Below, one piece after another: positions 15,624 to 23,437 of a DNA stretch of 26,235 bases. How positions within the stretch are numbered: the stretch's first letter is position 1; every line of letters begins with the position of its first letter. The position numbers were made by a program, and so were the translations under genes. Source of the stretch: Nitrospinota bacterium (GTDB lineage Bacteria > Nitrospinota_A > UBA7883 > JACRLM01); the NCBI GenBank assembly GCA_015231995.1, contig JADGAO010000012.1, positions 1 through 26,235 on the forward strand. Direction: 5' to 3'. Below the pieces are notes generated by a model, which was not told the DNA's origin, searched no databases, and saw only the letters and a program-made list of their open reading frames with translations.

Positions 15624-15668
15624 GTTCGTAACCTACCCCCCTTTTTAAGGGATAAACCGGTTACGAAC
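15624..15668. repeat. Perfect 10-bp inverted repeat in the leader
   Basis: GTTCGTAACC (15624-15633) and GGTTACGAAC (15659-15668) are exact complements around 25 bp. Inside, AAGGG/CCCTT-type bases could form a second, nested stem. It lies 2 nt from the repeat-like sequence at 15670. It could be a protein-binding site, an RNA hairpin or a remnant of an element end. Confidence 0.6.
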
Positions 15669-15669
15669 A

Positions 15670-15695
15670 GTCACAAACCACGCCCCAGAGCGGGG
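15670..15695. repeat. Degenerate CRISPR-repeat copy in inverted orientation
   Basis: The plus strand reads GTCACAAACCACGCCCCAGA then GCGGGG. The minus-strand form of the array repeat reads GTCGCAAACCACGCCCCAGA then AACGAGGGG. The first 20 bases differ at one position only, and the copy runs opposite to the array. If the leader is transcribed with the array, this stretch would be complementary to every repeat, with one G-U pair at the mismatch. Confidence 0.75.
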
Positions 15696-15743
15696 CTACC
15701 AAATAATAGCACAGCCATATACCCTGTGGGGCATTTTAGAACT

Positions 15744-16049
15744 TTACGCGATGAAGACGATCTCTTCACCAGGTAAGGGTTCCCCTTCGGAGCGTCCCAT
15801 CGTTGTCCGCAGTTTGGCGCATGCGGCGCAGATGCGGTATATCGTAACCCGGTCTTCATCCGGGTTTATGATAGCCCGTGCCTTGTTCACCATAATGTCA
15901 AAGAGCCGTTGATCAAGCGCGGCTTCAAAAACGCTGAACTGCGCCCGATCGCCGTATCCGTCCAGCATTTTGGCCAGCCGGGTGCGGCGTTTATCGTCTT
16001 GAATGTCATAACAGATGACGTATCTTACATAATTTCCTTCCAATATCAT
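15744..16049 (-). CDS. cas2: CRISPR adaptation protein Cas2
   Basis: 101 residues, the normal length. The first beta strand, YVICYDIQDDKRRTRLAKML, carries the conserved aspartate (D15) at its end. GYGDRAQFSVFEAAL is the typical second segment and EEIVFIA the closing strand. Cas2 is the structural bridge between two Cas1 dimers in the spacer-integration complex. ATG 16049 lies inside a sequence (CCAATATCATCCACCAT on the plus strand) that recurs at 16129 and at the end of cas1. The gene therefore once overlapped cas1 by ATGA and is now separated from it by 217 bp of repeats. Confidence 0.92.
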   Translation of the reverse strand: MILEGNYVRYVICYDIQDDKRRTRLAKMLDGYGDRAQFSVFEAALDQRLFDIMVNKARAIINPDEDRVTIYRICAACAKLRTTMGRSEGEPLPGEEIVFIA

Positions 16050-16280
16050 CCACCATCAGAAAGGTTATGCTAGATAGATTCTTCGCTTCGCTCAGAATGA
16101 CACTGCTTCGCCCAGAATGACACTACCTCCAATATCATCCACCATCAGGAAGTGTTTATATTAGATAGATTCTTCGCTTCGCTCAGAATGACACTTGCTT
16201 CGCTCAGAATGACACTGCTTCGCCCAGAGTGACACTGCTTCGCCCAGAATGACACTACCTCCAATATCATCCACCATACA
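16040..16280. repeat. Duplicated cas1-cas2 junction interrupted by about 21-bp repeats
   Basis: The plus-strand sequence CCAATATCATCCACCAT occurs at 16040, 16129 and 16261. The first copy carries the cas2 start codon and the last carries the cas1 stop (TATGGTGGATGA on the minus strand). Between copies are units of 89 and 132 bp. Each contains ATTCTTCGCTTCGCTCAGAATG plus tandem units of about 21 bp (GCTTCGCYCAGARTGACACT): two in the first unit, four in the second. The same end sequence occurs at 2030-2058. Confidence 0.85.
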
Positions 16281-17349
16281 GGAAGGGTTGATACTCCTTG
16301 CCGCCCCGAAATGAGGCGGCCAGTATCTCCACCTGATCGCGGATAATTTGCAACGGGGATTTTTTCTCTTCAGCGTTTTTTACGCGTATGGGTTTGCGTA
16401 GATGTTTCTCCCATTCGTAGAAGAATATTTTTCGGCCTTCTGTGGTCAGGCGGACGCCGTTTTGGCTGTCGCTGTCGCCCTCGAACATTTCCGGGCGAAG
16501 GATGCGCAGGTTGCAGGCGCGAAGCACGAACCTGTCCACGATGGGCGCGCGCAGTTCTTCGAGCAGGTCTATCGCCAGGCTGGGCCTGCCGGAGCGCATT
16601 TCATGGAAAAAACCGATGCTGACGTCCAACCCACGGGCTTCTATCAGGCTGGCGAGCTGGTTGGAAACTATTGTGTAGCAGAATGAGAGCAGGGCGTTGG
16701 CCGGGTCTTTGGGTGGCCTGCGGTTGCGTCCGGGAAACTGGATTTCGCCACGGAAGGCGGAGCCATAGGCGGCGAAATAGACGCGGGCGGCGGAGCCTTC
16801 TACGCCAAGGAGCTGATCGGCGCTTGTGGCGGTGGCGGCGGTGGCGGATGATTGCTCCAGGTCGGCGATGGATTGGGAGAGGATGGCTCCATCGTCTTCA
16901 TTGCTACGGATGTCTTTGAGGACTTCCGCGCAATTGGCGAGTTTGATTGTGACGACGGATATTGCGCGGTGGAGCCTGTCGGCCTCGTTGGTGGCGAGCT
17001 GGTACTGCGAAATGCGGAGGTCGGCGTTGCGTGGGGTGTCTGGGATACAGCGGCCCAACAGTTTGCCGCCTCGTGTGAGCCATGCGACGCATATGCCTTT
17101 TTCGAGGCAGAAGAGGAGGGCGTCGGACGTTATGTGGTTGTGGCCGATGATGGCGACCATTTCCAGCAGGTGTGGCTCGACAGAGGCGATGACGCGGGAG
17201 TGGTGGCTGTGGTGTGAGTTGGCGGATGTGGGTGAAGCGCTGGTGGATGGGGATGCGTTGGTTTGCTCATCGTCCACGGTGGTGACGTTAAGGGACTCGC
17301 CGGAGAGGCGGAGTGTGGAGTTTGGCTCGGAGACGTATAGTGTTGGCAT
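16267..17349 (-). CDS. cas1: CRISPR integrase Cas1
   Basis: 360 residues. The catalytic metal-binding residues are visible: GVEGSAARVYF with E184, GFFHEMRSGRPSL with H249 and SLAIDLLEELRAP with D261. NRRPPKDPANALLSFCYT is the family's helical signature. It joins new spacers to the leader-proximal repeat together with Cas2. Residues about 26-52 are an unusual low-complexity stretch (DDEQTNASPSTSASPTSANS then HHSHHS) placed inside the N-terminal beta domain, between LRLSGESLNVTTV and VIASVEPHLLEMVAIIG. A second Ala/Thr/Ser-rich stretch occurs near 168-178. The stop lies in the third copy of the junction repeat. The upstream CARF-HEPN gene ends 19 nt before the start, so it is part of the same operon. 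Confidence 0.95.
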   Translation of the reverse strand: MPTLYVSEPNSTLRLSGESLNVTTVDDEQTNASPSTSASPTSANSHHSHHSRVIASVEPHLLEMVAIIGHNHITSDALLFCLEKGICVAWLTRGGKLLGRCIPDTPRNADLRISQYQLATNEADRLHRAISVVTIKLANCAEVLKDIRSNEDDGAILSQSIADLEQSSATAATATSADQLLGVEGSAARVYFAAYGSAFRGEIQFPGRNRRPPKDPANALLSFCYTIVSNQLASLIEARGLDVSIGFFHEMRSGRPSLAIDLLEELRAPIVDRFVLRACNLRILRPEMFEGDSDSQNGVRLTTEGRKIFFYEWEKHLRKPIRVKNAEEKKSPLQIIRDQVEILAASFRGGKEYQPFLYGG

Positions 17350-17368
17350 GTTGTTTCATCCAATGCGT

Positions 17369-18700
17369 TTACTTTACCCCGAAGTTGATTGAACGGGCCA
17401 GTTCCAGGTTGCGCTGGGCGTTCTGTGGGTCGTCTTCACGGATCAGGGTTTCCATCTCCTTGAAATCGGACAGGAGTTTCTTTTTGTCCACATTGCCCAT
17501 AGAACGGAAACCATGTATCAGCAGGCTGTTATTCCTGCTTTTGGTCGAAAGGAGGCTCTCCCTGTTTTCCTTGAGAAGTTTCGCGCCCATTTTGTCTCCC
17601 AAAGCTGTAAGAAGCATGGCGGCTTTTTCTCTGCTGGCCTGATAGCGCCCACCTTCGCCGGTATGCCAAGACTGTCTGCCATCTTTCTTCAGTTTATCTT
17701 GAACTCCGAGCAAAGCGGGATGATCCCTTTGTACATCGTCGGAGTCTATGCCATTATCAAAAAGTCGAATCTGCGCGATGAGTTCGCGGATTCTATAAGC
17801 TCGGATGACGGCGTCTTCCAACTGGTTGTCACGAACCCTTCGTTCGGCATTGGCAAGAAGGTCGGCGGCGATTTTGCGGAGAATTGGGGATTTCGACTTA
17901 TGGGCTTTGGTTAGCGGTTCCGAAAGATTCTGCACCCACTTGCGCATTTCCTTGTTAGGAAAATATTCTTTCCAGTTAGCGAAATCTTTTTTCATTTTAG
18001 TCCAGCTATCAAGTTCTGCTTCTGCTATTCGAAAAGCGGATGGGTAATCAAACTTTTCCCAGGATGAATAAAACTCCGCCATTGAGCGAATGGCTGATAA
18101 TTGAGGAAGCATTTTTTCTGGCCAGCCGATTTTGGCAAATGAATTCGCAGGGTCGGGCAATAGTTCCAAAACTGCGGCGAAGGCTCCACTGCTGATGAAG
18201 CGGAGGGCTGTATCCAATTTTTGCTGACCAGTGGCGGTGGTTGTGCTGATTTCGTTTATCATTTCCTGCCCGGAGACAACCTGGCCGCGATTGTCCCTTC
18301 TATCACTGGTGATATAGCGGAGGACAGGGATTTCATGGCGTACTGCGGCTAGAACAAGCGCGGCGGACATGGCTTTTGTGCCACGGGTGAAATCGGCCAC
18401 GATATTCTGGTTAAGATAACCTTGTGAATGGAGGCCATTCATCACTTCATCGAAATGGGCAAAACAGGAGTCTGCGTCGTCCTCCTGTTTTGCTTTTGGG
18501 AGAGGGGAAATTTCTATCGGGGCGGAGCCGATTCTGTCCTGTAACATACCTGCAAACTTTTTAGTTATCTGAGAGGGGAGGAGGACGACTTTTTGCCACT
18601 CGCCCTTTGAGATGGATTTTTGAAGAGGCGTTAGGAGCGACGTTTCCAGTTCGTCAACATTGCCTGTTCCGATGGTGAGTATGAGGGCTTTATTGCTCAT
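17369..18700 (-). CDS. CARF-HEPN ribonuclease, Cas02710 (TIGR02710) family
   Basis: 443 residues from ATG 18700, chosen because GGAG lies 8 nt upstream; the ATG at 18712 lacks a site. The N-terminal CARF domain (about 1-150) shows ALILTIGTGN at 5-14 and VADFTRGTKAMSAAL at 101-115, the two loops that hold cyclic oligoadenylate in this fold. The rest is helical, with FDYPSAFRIAEAEL and, near the end, SRNNSLLIHG giving R389-x6-H396, the HEPN RNase motif. By family knowledge such proteins (Csm6/Csx1-like) are non-specific RNases switched on by cOA made by Cas10. The gene lies between the effector genes and cas1 in one operon, so it is the signalling effector here. Confidence 0.85.
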   Translation of the reverse strand: MSNKALILTIGTGNVDELETSLLTPLQKSISKGEWQKVVLLPSQITKKFAGMLQDRIGSAPIEISPLPKAKQEDDADSCFAHFDEVMNGLHSQGYLNQNIVADFTRGTKAMSAALVLAAVRHEIPVLRYITSDRRDNRGQVVSGQEMINEISTTTATGQQKLDTALRFISSGAFAAVLELLPDPANSFAKIGWPEKMLPQLSAIRSMAEFYSSWEKFDYPSAFRIAEAELDSWTKMKKDFANWKEYFPNKEMRKWVQNLSEPLTKAHKSKSPILRKIAADLLANAERRVRDNQLEDAVIRAYRIRELIAQIRLFDNGIDSDDVQRDHPALLGVQDKLKKDGRQSWHTGEGGRYQASREKAAMLLTALGDKMGAKLLKENRESLLSTKSRNNSLLIHGFRSMGNVDKKKLLSDFKEMETLIREDDPQNAQRNLELARSINFGVK

Positions 18701-18715
18701 GTGTTTCTCCATTAT

Positions 18716-21115
18716 TTAACGGCGATGATTAGGTTGTCTTGGATTGGCGGCTTTTCCGCTCTTTGGAGGAGTCGGACTTCCCCATTTATATTGCGGTTTT
18801 TGCTGGTTGTCATCGTGTACTAATACGTTCACCTCATCGCCAATGCCTGGAGGCGGGCTTGGCGGCGTCCCAACAGTGAGGGTTCCCGCATTTTTCCCCG
18901 GCTCTTGCACATCAAAGCCACCTTTTGGACGTTCTGCGAGAATCTTAACTTTAGCGGGAGAGCCTGAATCACGCTTTTGGGGAATTGATGAGAGGGGTGA
19001 GGATTGTGGCGCATTCTGCCATTTCCCGTGATGCTCATTAGCCCTTTTCGTCAAATCATCCTTAAGATGCATTAGAAAGCGACCCAAGAAATCCTTACTT
19101 CTTTTCATGTCAGGAAGGTATTTGGATGGGAATGCAACGATACGGATAATCAGCGTCCCGTCATCGGCCTTTGCCAAGTGGAAATGCACAGGGGAAGTAT
19201 GGCGATCCCCTTTTGGCCCTTGAAGTTGTTCCGGCTGTTGCCATGTCTTTGCATCTTGATGAGAAAGAGGATTGTTTCTTGGCCCGTGTATTTGTCTTGG
19301 CAAGCCCATTGCGATTTTAGATGGGCAGTGTTTTCCATGTCCGGTTTTTCCGTTCGCTTGAGAAAAACCCATATAGGCCGCACCCAATTGATCCAGTACG
19401 CCCCAATAGTTTTTCCATATAGTTTTCACTTCAACAGGAGTTAACATCACCGAAAGGCTAGACGACTCCGGTTCGAGTGGTTTCGCAGATCTAAAATCGG
19501 GGCAACTTTTCAAATGCGTGTGAAGGCGTTCCGCAACCGAAATGCAAGTAGTCAGTGAATATTCAAATCGTGTTTCTTTGGAGATAACAAGAGATCCAAA
19601 ACCTTTCCCGGATTTTGCGCCAACGCCACCGTAATTGCACAATAACCATAAAGCGGCTTTCGCTTGCTCAAACGCAATTTCCGGTGATATTTCAAAGCTA
19701 CTTTTTTTATCTCCATTTTTATAAACGTAAAAACCTTTTCGGGCAATAAGTCCAACTTGCCATGCGGCTCCGGGGTCAATTACATTGCGTTGATGCCTTT
19801 TTTCTACTTTATCCAACTCATCCATTCCGTATGAGGCATAAATAAGTGGCTGTGTTGTCATCCGTGGAGCTGGCATCAAGTCGTTTTTTCTTACAAAGTC
19901 TCCATCCAGTTCCAGTATTTTCCTGCCATTTTTACTTGTTCCCTCTTTTTTAACTAACAAGGGATGGACAGATGGCTTATTCCCTGTAATCTCCAGCCTC
20001 ACCGCCCCTCCCGTATTCGTATCTCCCCATATCGCCGCTTCGAGTTTGCGTAACGTCGCAACGTCCAGATAACCGGCGTGCATGGTGCGCCACCACCAGC
20101 GCAATACTCCGCGAAGTGTGGCTGGGCGCAGGTCGCAATCTTCCGCTTTTTGATTGGCTCCAGCCAGGAAGGCGGGGGTGACTAACTCCAGCGTGGCGGT
20201 AAAGGTTTTGAGCGCTGTGGAGTCTTTGATAGATGGTATGGTATTTTTGTTTTCGTCAACGGGTTTGAACGATCCATACCCGGCGTTTGTCTTGGCCCCG
20301 GCTCCCATGTGGCATAACGCGCCGGTGAGCCATGTTTGGGCGAGATCAACCAAACGCTGGTCAACATCGTTCCGTCGTTTGGATAAAACGAATGAAAATG
20401 TTTCCCCGGAGCCGATGGCGAGAAAATAGACGGGGATGGGGTTTTCCCAGTCGCCGGGGGCGTCATTATTGTTTTTGCCTTGATAATACTTGGAGTGATG
20501 GTTATTGACGATATCCACGACCAGCTTAGGCCATGCGGTGGGCCATGCGTCGTGGAATACGATGGAACCGGCGCTGGCGGAATCCCCCTTACCATGTTTT
20601 GGCAACCATTCCCTTTGCAGATAATCTTTTTTATCGTTGGAATGCGGCGCCCAGCCGAATACTGATTCAATATCATTAAATGCTGTTTGTTTGTCTTTTT
20701 GATCCGCTAGCCATATTGTTTCCGCATAGGCGCGCGCCATGCCTTTCAATCCGCTACCGGGCAGATAGACGAACCCATAGATGGGGTGCAGGCAAATGCC
20801 AGCGTTTTCCAAAGCGGAGGCGCGGGAGAGATGGAGGGTGAGCGGGCCGGTGGTGCGGCATTCCCATGTAAGCGCGTTGGGAAGGAGGGAATCATTTCGG
20901 CGTTTAAGCCAGTTTTTGAATTCGCCGAAGGATTTGTTATTTAGTTCCGCTACTTTGTTAAGGACTTCCTTTTGCTTCTCCTGTTGCTTTTGCTCGTTTC
21001 CTGGCTCATTTCGGATGCTGAACTTATCCAGCACAAGCGAGTGATTGCAATCGTTGTTCCGCAACTGATCTTCAACCAGTTTGGCGGTTGTCGGAGGAAC
21101 GCATAGGTTAGACAT
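18716..21115 (-). CDS. Cmr6-Cmr1 fusion with extra C-terminal domain
   Basis: 799 residues in one unbroken frame. Residues about 80-285 are Cmr6-like: LHPIYGFVYLPGSGLKGMAR (109-128), SIVFHDAWP, NPIPVYFLAIG and LCHMGAGAKTNAGYG. Residues about 300-515 are Cmr1-like: FTATLELVTPAFLAGANQ, LRPATLRGVLRWWWRT (329-344) and GGVGAKSGKGFGSL (496-509). Residues 516-700 continue in a Cmr1-like way with more variable sequence. A tail (about 719-780, AKVKILAERPKGGFDV...GTLTVGTPP...VGDEV-like GIGDEVNVLV...YKWG) looks like a small OB/beta-barrel domain. Cmr6 and Cmr1 are neighbours at the crRNA 3' end of the Cmr complex, so a fusion is structurally sensible. It starts 9 nt after cmr5; the CARF-HEPN gene follows by 15 nt. 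No separate cmr1 or cmr6 exists in the window. Confidence 0.85.
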   Translation of the reverse strand: MSNLCVPPTTAKLVEDQLRNNDCNHSLVLDKFSIRNEPGNEQKQQEKQKEVLNKVAELNNKSFGEFKNWLKRRNDSLLPNALTWECRTTGPLTLHLSRASALENAGICLHPIYGFVYLPGSGLKGMARAYAETIWLADQKDKQTAFNDIESVFGWAPHSNDKKDYLQREWLPKHGKGDSASAGSIVFHDAWPTAWPKLVVDIVNNHHSKYYQGKNNNDAPGDWENPIPVYFLAIGSGETFSFVLSKRRNDVDQRLVDLAQTWLTGALCHMGAGAKTNAGYGSFKPVDENKNTIPSIKDSTALKTFTATLELVTPAFLAGANQKAEDCDLRPATLRGVLRWWWRTMHAGYLDVATLRKLEAAIWGDTNTGGAVRLEITGNKPSVHPLLVKKEGTSKNGRKILELDGDFVRKNDLMPAPRMTTQPLIYASYGMDELDKVEKRHQRNVIDPGAAWQVGLIARKGFYVYKNGDKKSSFEISPEIAFEQAKAALWLLCNYGGVGAKSGKGFGSLVISKETRFEYSLTTCISVAERLHTHLKSCPDFRSAKPLEPESSSLSVMLTPVEVKTIWKNYWGVLDQLGAAYMGFSQANGKTGHGKHCPSKIAMGLPRQIHGPRNNPLSHQDAKTWQQPEQLQGPKGDRHTSPVHFHLAKADDGTLIIRIVAFPSKYLPDMKRSKDFLGRFLMHLKDDLTKRANEHHGKWQNAPQSSPLSSIPQKRDSGSPAKVKILAERPKGGFDVQEPGKNAGTLTVGTPPSPPPGIGDEVNVLVHDDNQQKPQYKWGSPTPPKSGKAANPRQPNHRR

Positions 21116-21124
21116 GGCGGCGCC

Positions 21125-21511
21125 TTAGTTTGTGTTGTCGTTGTCTTCGGTAATGCCTTCGGCCTCAGCGAAGCGGTTCAGCCACTGAAGATAAGCAAGT
21201 GTTTCATCGGTTGCGCGACGGAGGAAGTTAGCGTCGTTTTTCATTATTCTTGCGAGTAGTGGCATTTGGGCGTCGGCTCCGGGCATTTTCTTCTTTGTCC
21301 ATTCTGACAGCGCATCCAACAGTTTTGGCGCGTATTTTTTGGCTTCCAAAAAGGCCAGAGATGATCCCAACCCTGCGCTCATAATCCTGATGGGGAGTTT
21401 CTTTGCCTGTCCACCGAACTTTTTCTGGTCTTGAGGCGCAAGCTCCCGCTTCACGTTCTGAACAATACCCCACGAGTGGGCGGCGCGTTCTTGATCCAGC
21501 GTCTGGTTCAT
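21125..21511 (-). CDS. cmr5: Type III-B effector small subunit Cmr5
   Basis: 128 residues, all-helical and charged, with the Cmr5 pattern: QERAAHSWGIVQNVK at the N-terminus, KKLPIRIMSAGLGSSLAFLEAKK (here KKLPIRIMSAGLG and SSLAFLEAKK), and the C-terminal helix RRATDETLAYLQWLNRFAEA. Cmr5 subunits form the inner filament along the target RNA. The start overlaps the cmr4 stop by ATGA (21508-21511), showing translational coupling. Confidence 0.9.
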   Translation of the reverse strand: MNQTLDQERAAHSWGIVQNVKRELAPQDQKKFGGQAKKLPIRIMSAGLGSSLAFLEAKKYAPKLLDALSEWTKKKMPGADAQMPLLARIMKNDANFLRRATDETLAYLQWLNRFAEAEGITEDNDNTN

Positions 21512-22395
21512 CTTGCGCCTCCTTTCCTGTCAATCCATACTTTGCAGATGCCTTTGCCGATGGTTTCGTCGCCACCGATTTGCAGGACTTTGGGCAGTTT
21601 GTTTTCCACATACCCCATTATGTCCGCCCCTTTGTTTTTTCCACCTTTCACTCTGCTGTTTTCCGCTATGACCAGCGAGTAAAATATGGTCTCCGGCGGG
21701 ATGAACTCCTGATAGAAAAGGGCGCCTGATTTAGCGGTCTTGCTCTTGTAGTCCAATCCTATCCTCGCTGAAACCTCCGTAGCGTGTCGGACAAAATGCG
21801 TGAAGTCGTCGTTGTCCAAGACGAGCAAACGTTTTTTCACGCTTTCCTTTGTGTCGTCATCTACGGTTTTTGCTATCCATTCGGCGATGGCTCCTGAATC
21901 TCCGTTTACTTTGAACTCAAACTCCTCAAGCACTACCTGCCCCGTGCCCACCAGCAAAGGGGAATTTGCCGGGCACAACGCTTCATTGGCATTTACGTTG
22001 CGGGGTAGCTTGACGCCGCCCATTCCGCCCAATCCCATGTCCCTATTCAAGCGTTCGATAACACCTGGGCATGTCACCCATGCAAACACGCCACGCAGTG
22101 AACGGACGGGAAAAGCAAGAATCCGCGCATCGGTAAGGCTTAACGCGCCTGCGTGTTTGTCAGCTGAATTCGACAGGGGGCCGAAAACCTCGCATAATTC
22201 CTGGTCATCGTCTTGAGCGCCATTAGTCCCCCTGCAAGCGTCCCTTAGCACGCCTTTTAGCGACGAGCCAGGTATTACGGGCCATAGCGTGTGCCGTTCC
22301 CGCTGAATGGGCAAATCAACCACTCCCAACGCCGTGCCGGAACCCGGGTGTAGGCCGGTCATGGCATGTATAAACAACGCTCCATACTCAGGCAT
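21508..22395 (-). CDS. cmr4: Type III-B effector backbone RNase Cmr4
   Basis: 295 residues from ATG 22395 (MPEYGALFIHAMTGLHPGSG), where GGGAGG lies 7 nt upstream. A longer frame reaches 22539 but lies inside cmr3. Family features: HPGSGTALGVVDLPIQRERH with D27, equivalent to the catalytic aspartate that cuts target RNA at 6-nt intervals; VIPGSSLKGVLRD (RAMP Gly-rich loop); and GGDETIGKGICKV near the C-terminus. Cmr4 subunits form the crRNA-bound backbone. The first 8 nt overlap the end of cmr3. Confidence 0.93.
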   Translation of the reverse strand: MPEYGALFIHAMTGLHPGSGTALGVVDLPIQRERHTLWPVIPGSSLKGVLRDACRGTNGAQDDDQELCEVFGPLSNSADKHAGALSLTDARILAFPVRSLRGVFAWVTCPGVIERLNRDMGLGGMGGVKLPRNVNANEALCPANSPLLVGTGQVVLEEFEFKVNGDSGAIAEWIAKTVDDDTKESVKKRLLVLDNDDFTHFVRHATEVSARIGLDYKSKTAKSGALFYQEFIPPETIFYSLVIAENSRVKGGKNKGADIMGYVENKLPKVLQIGGDETIGKGICKVWIDRKGGAR

Positions 22396-23437
22396 AATCA
22401 AACCTCCCTTCAGCGTAAATTCCATAGCCAAGCCGGGCATCTTCCCCGTCGCACAGGGAACCGATGTTTTGACCAAGCTGTTTATCCACAAAATATACCG
22501 ACCCGGCGGAGACGGCGAACCGGTTTGGTTTCGGCCCACCTTTCTTCAAATCCCAACCGGAAACGGCCTCATAACCAGGTACGGCGGCGGAAATGAGATT
22601 GCCATTGAGCATGGCCGGTTTCCAGCCATTGAAAAGGCCGGGGGTGAGCAGAACCAGCATCGCCCCATTTTCCCTGTTTCGTTCGACATCGCCAAAATTG
22701 AGAGCAGGGTCATTAACCCGATGAAACTGCGCGTACCGCCCTTCGCCACCAAGCTTGATCACGCTTGGGTTTTCCTTAGTCGGGAGTATTTCGGAGATAT
22801 CCTTTGGGGCGGTCACTTCCATATAGAGCGACACCTTGTCTTTGAGCGCAAGCAGGTTAACCGCGTATATTTGCCCATCCTCCGCTGTTAGGGTATTTTT
22901 ATCAACACCAATACCCGTGCGCCGATCATGCCCATAAACTTCATCGGCGGACACAAAATCTTCTTTGCCAGGGACGCCACCGCCGAGAAACGTTTTCATG
23001 CCAGAGAGTTTAATAAACGGCTTACTTAGCCGCTTTGCCGGTTTTGAATCCTTCCGCCATAGCGGTTTCATACCATCGGCGGGTTCCCATCCAGGTAATG
23101 GCGTTTTACTGGTATCGAGCGGTTTGAGCGCCTGAATTTCACAATCCTCCGTTTCCACCAAAGTCGCTGGGACGGGGAACAACAGTTCATCTTCCAGCAT
23201 GAACCACGGGCCCCGAAAGCTTACATCCTGCATGACCCTGGTAAATTCCGCCGAATCCGCCAGCCCCTCAAAATCACACCCGAGCGATTCCATCAACCAT
23301 GTGCGAACAGCGCCTGCAGTGGTTTGCGGCATGGGAAGATTACGGGTTTGCGCCTTGTCGGCTGTACCAAATGGCTTTCCGTCGCGGAAAAAGAGGGTAT
23401 CCAGCGGATTGAAACAAAGGCCGGTCCATTTATCCAT
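22388..23437 (-). CDS. cmr3: Type III-B effector subunit Cmr3
   Basis: 349 residues. GLCFNPLDTLFFRDGKPFG at the N-terminus is the Cmr3 signature, followed by MPQTTAGAVRTWLME. Later come FVSADEVYGHDRRTGIGVDK (about 163-182) and the C-terminal GYEAVSGWDLKKGGPKPNRF (here GYEAVSGWDL and KKGGPKPNRF) with AVSAGSVYFV, both typical. Cmr3 holds the crRNA 5' handle and pairs with Cas10. Its ATG shares one base with the cas10 stop (TGATG), so translation is coupled. Confidence 0.93.
   Translation of the reverse strand: MDKWTGLCFNPLDTLFFRDGKPFGTADKAQTRNLPMPQTTAGAVRTWLMESLGCDFEGLADSAEFTRVMQDVSFRGPWFMLEDELLFPVPATLVETEDCEIQALKPLDTSKTPLPGWEPADGMKPLWRKDSKPAKRLSKPFIKLSGMKTFLGGGVPGKEDFVSADEVYGHDRRTGIGVDKNTLTAEDGQIYAVNLLALKDKVSLYMEVTAPKDISEILPTKENPSVIKLGGEGRYAQFHRVNDPALNFGDVERNRENGAMLVLLTPGLFNGWKPAMLNGNLISAAVPGYEAVSGWDLKKGGPKPNRFAVSAGSVYFVDKQLGQNIGSLCDGEDARLGYGIYAEGRFDYA

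Larger units (their letters stand above)
15478..15743 (-). promoter_or_regulatory. CRISPR leader region
   Basis: These 266 bp have no gene and separate the leader-proximal repeat from the cas2 stop. On the minus strand a weak promoter-like pair, TTGGCG-17 bp-CATACT (about 15582-15554), points at the array. The region also contains the motif AACCGGTTA twice, a GCGCC-AATA-GGCGC stem, the long inverted repeat at 15624-15668 and the repeat-like sequence at 15670-15695. Assignment as leader rests on repeat orientation and on being next to cas2/cas1. Confidence 0.6.

Noticed and set aside
15670..15695. tracrRNA for a type II or V system
   Set aside because: There is no Cas9 or Cas12 gene and all effector genes are type III-B, so an anti-repeat here would need another role.
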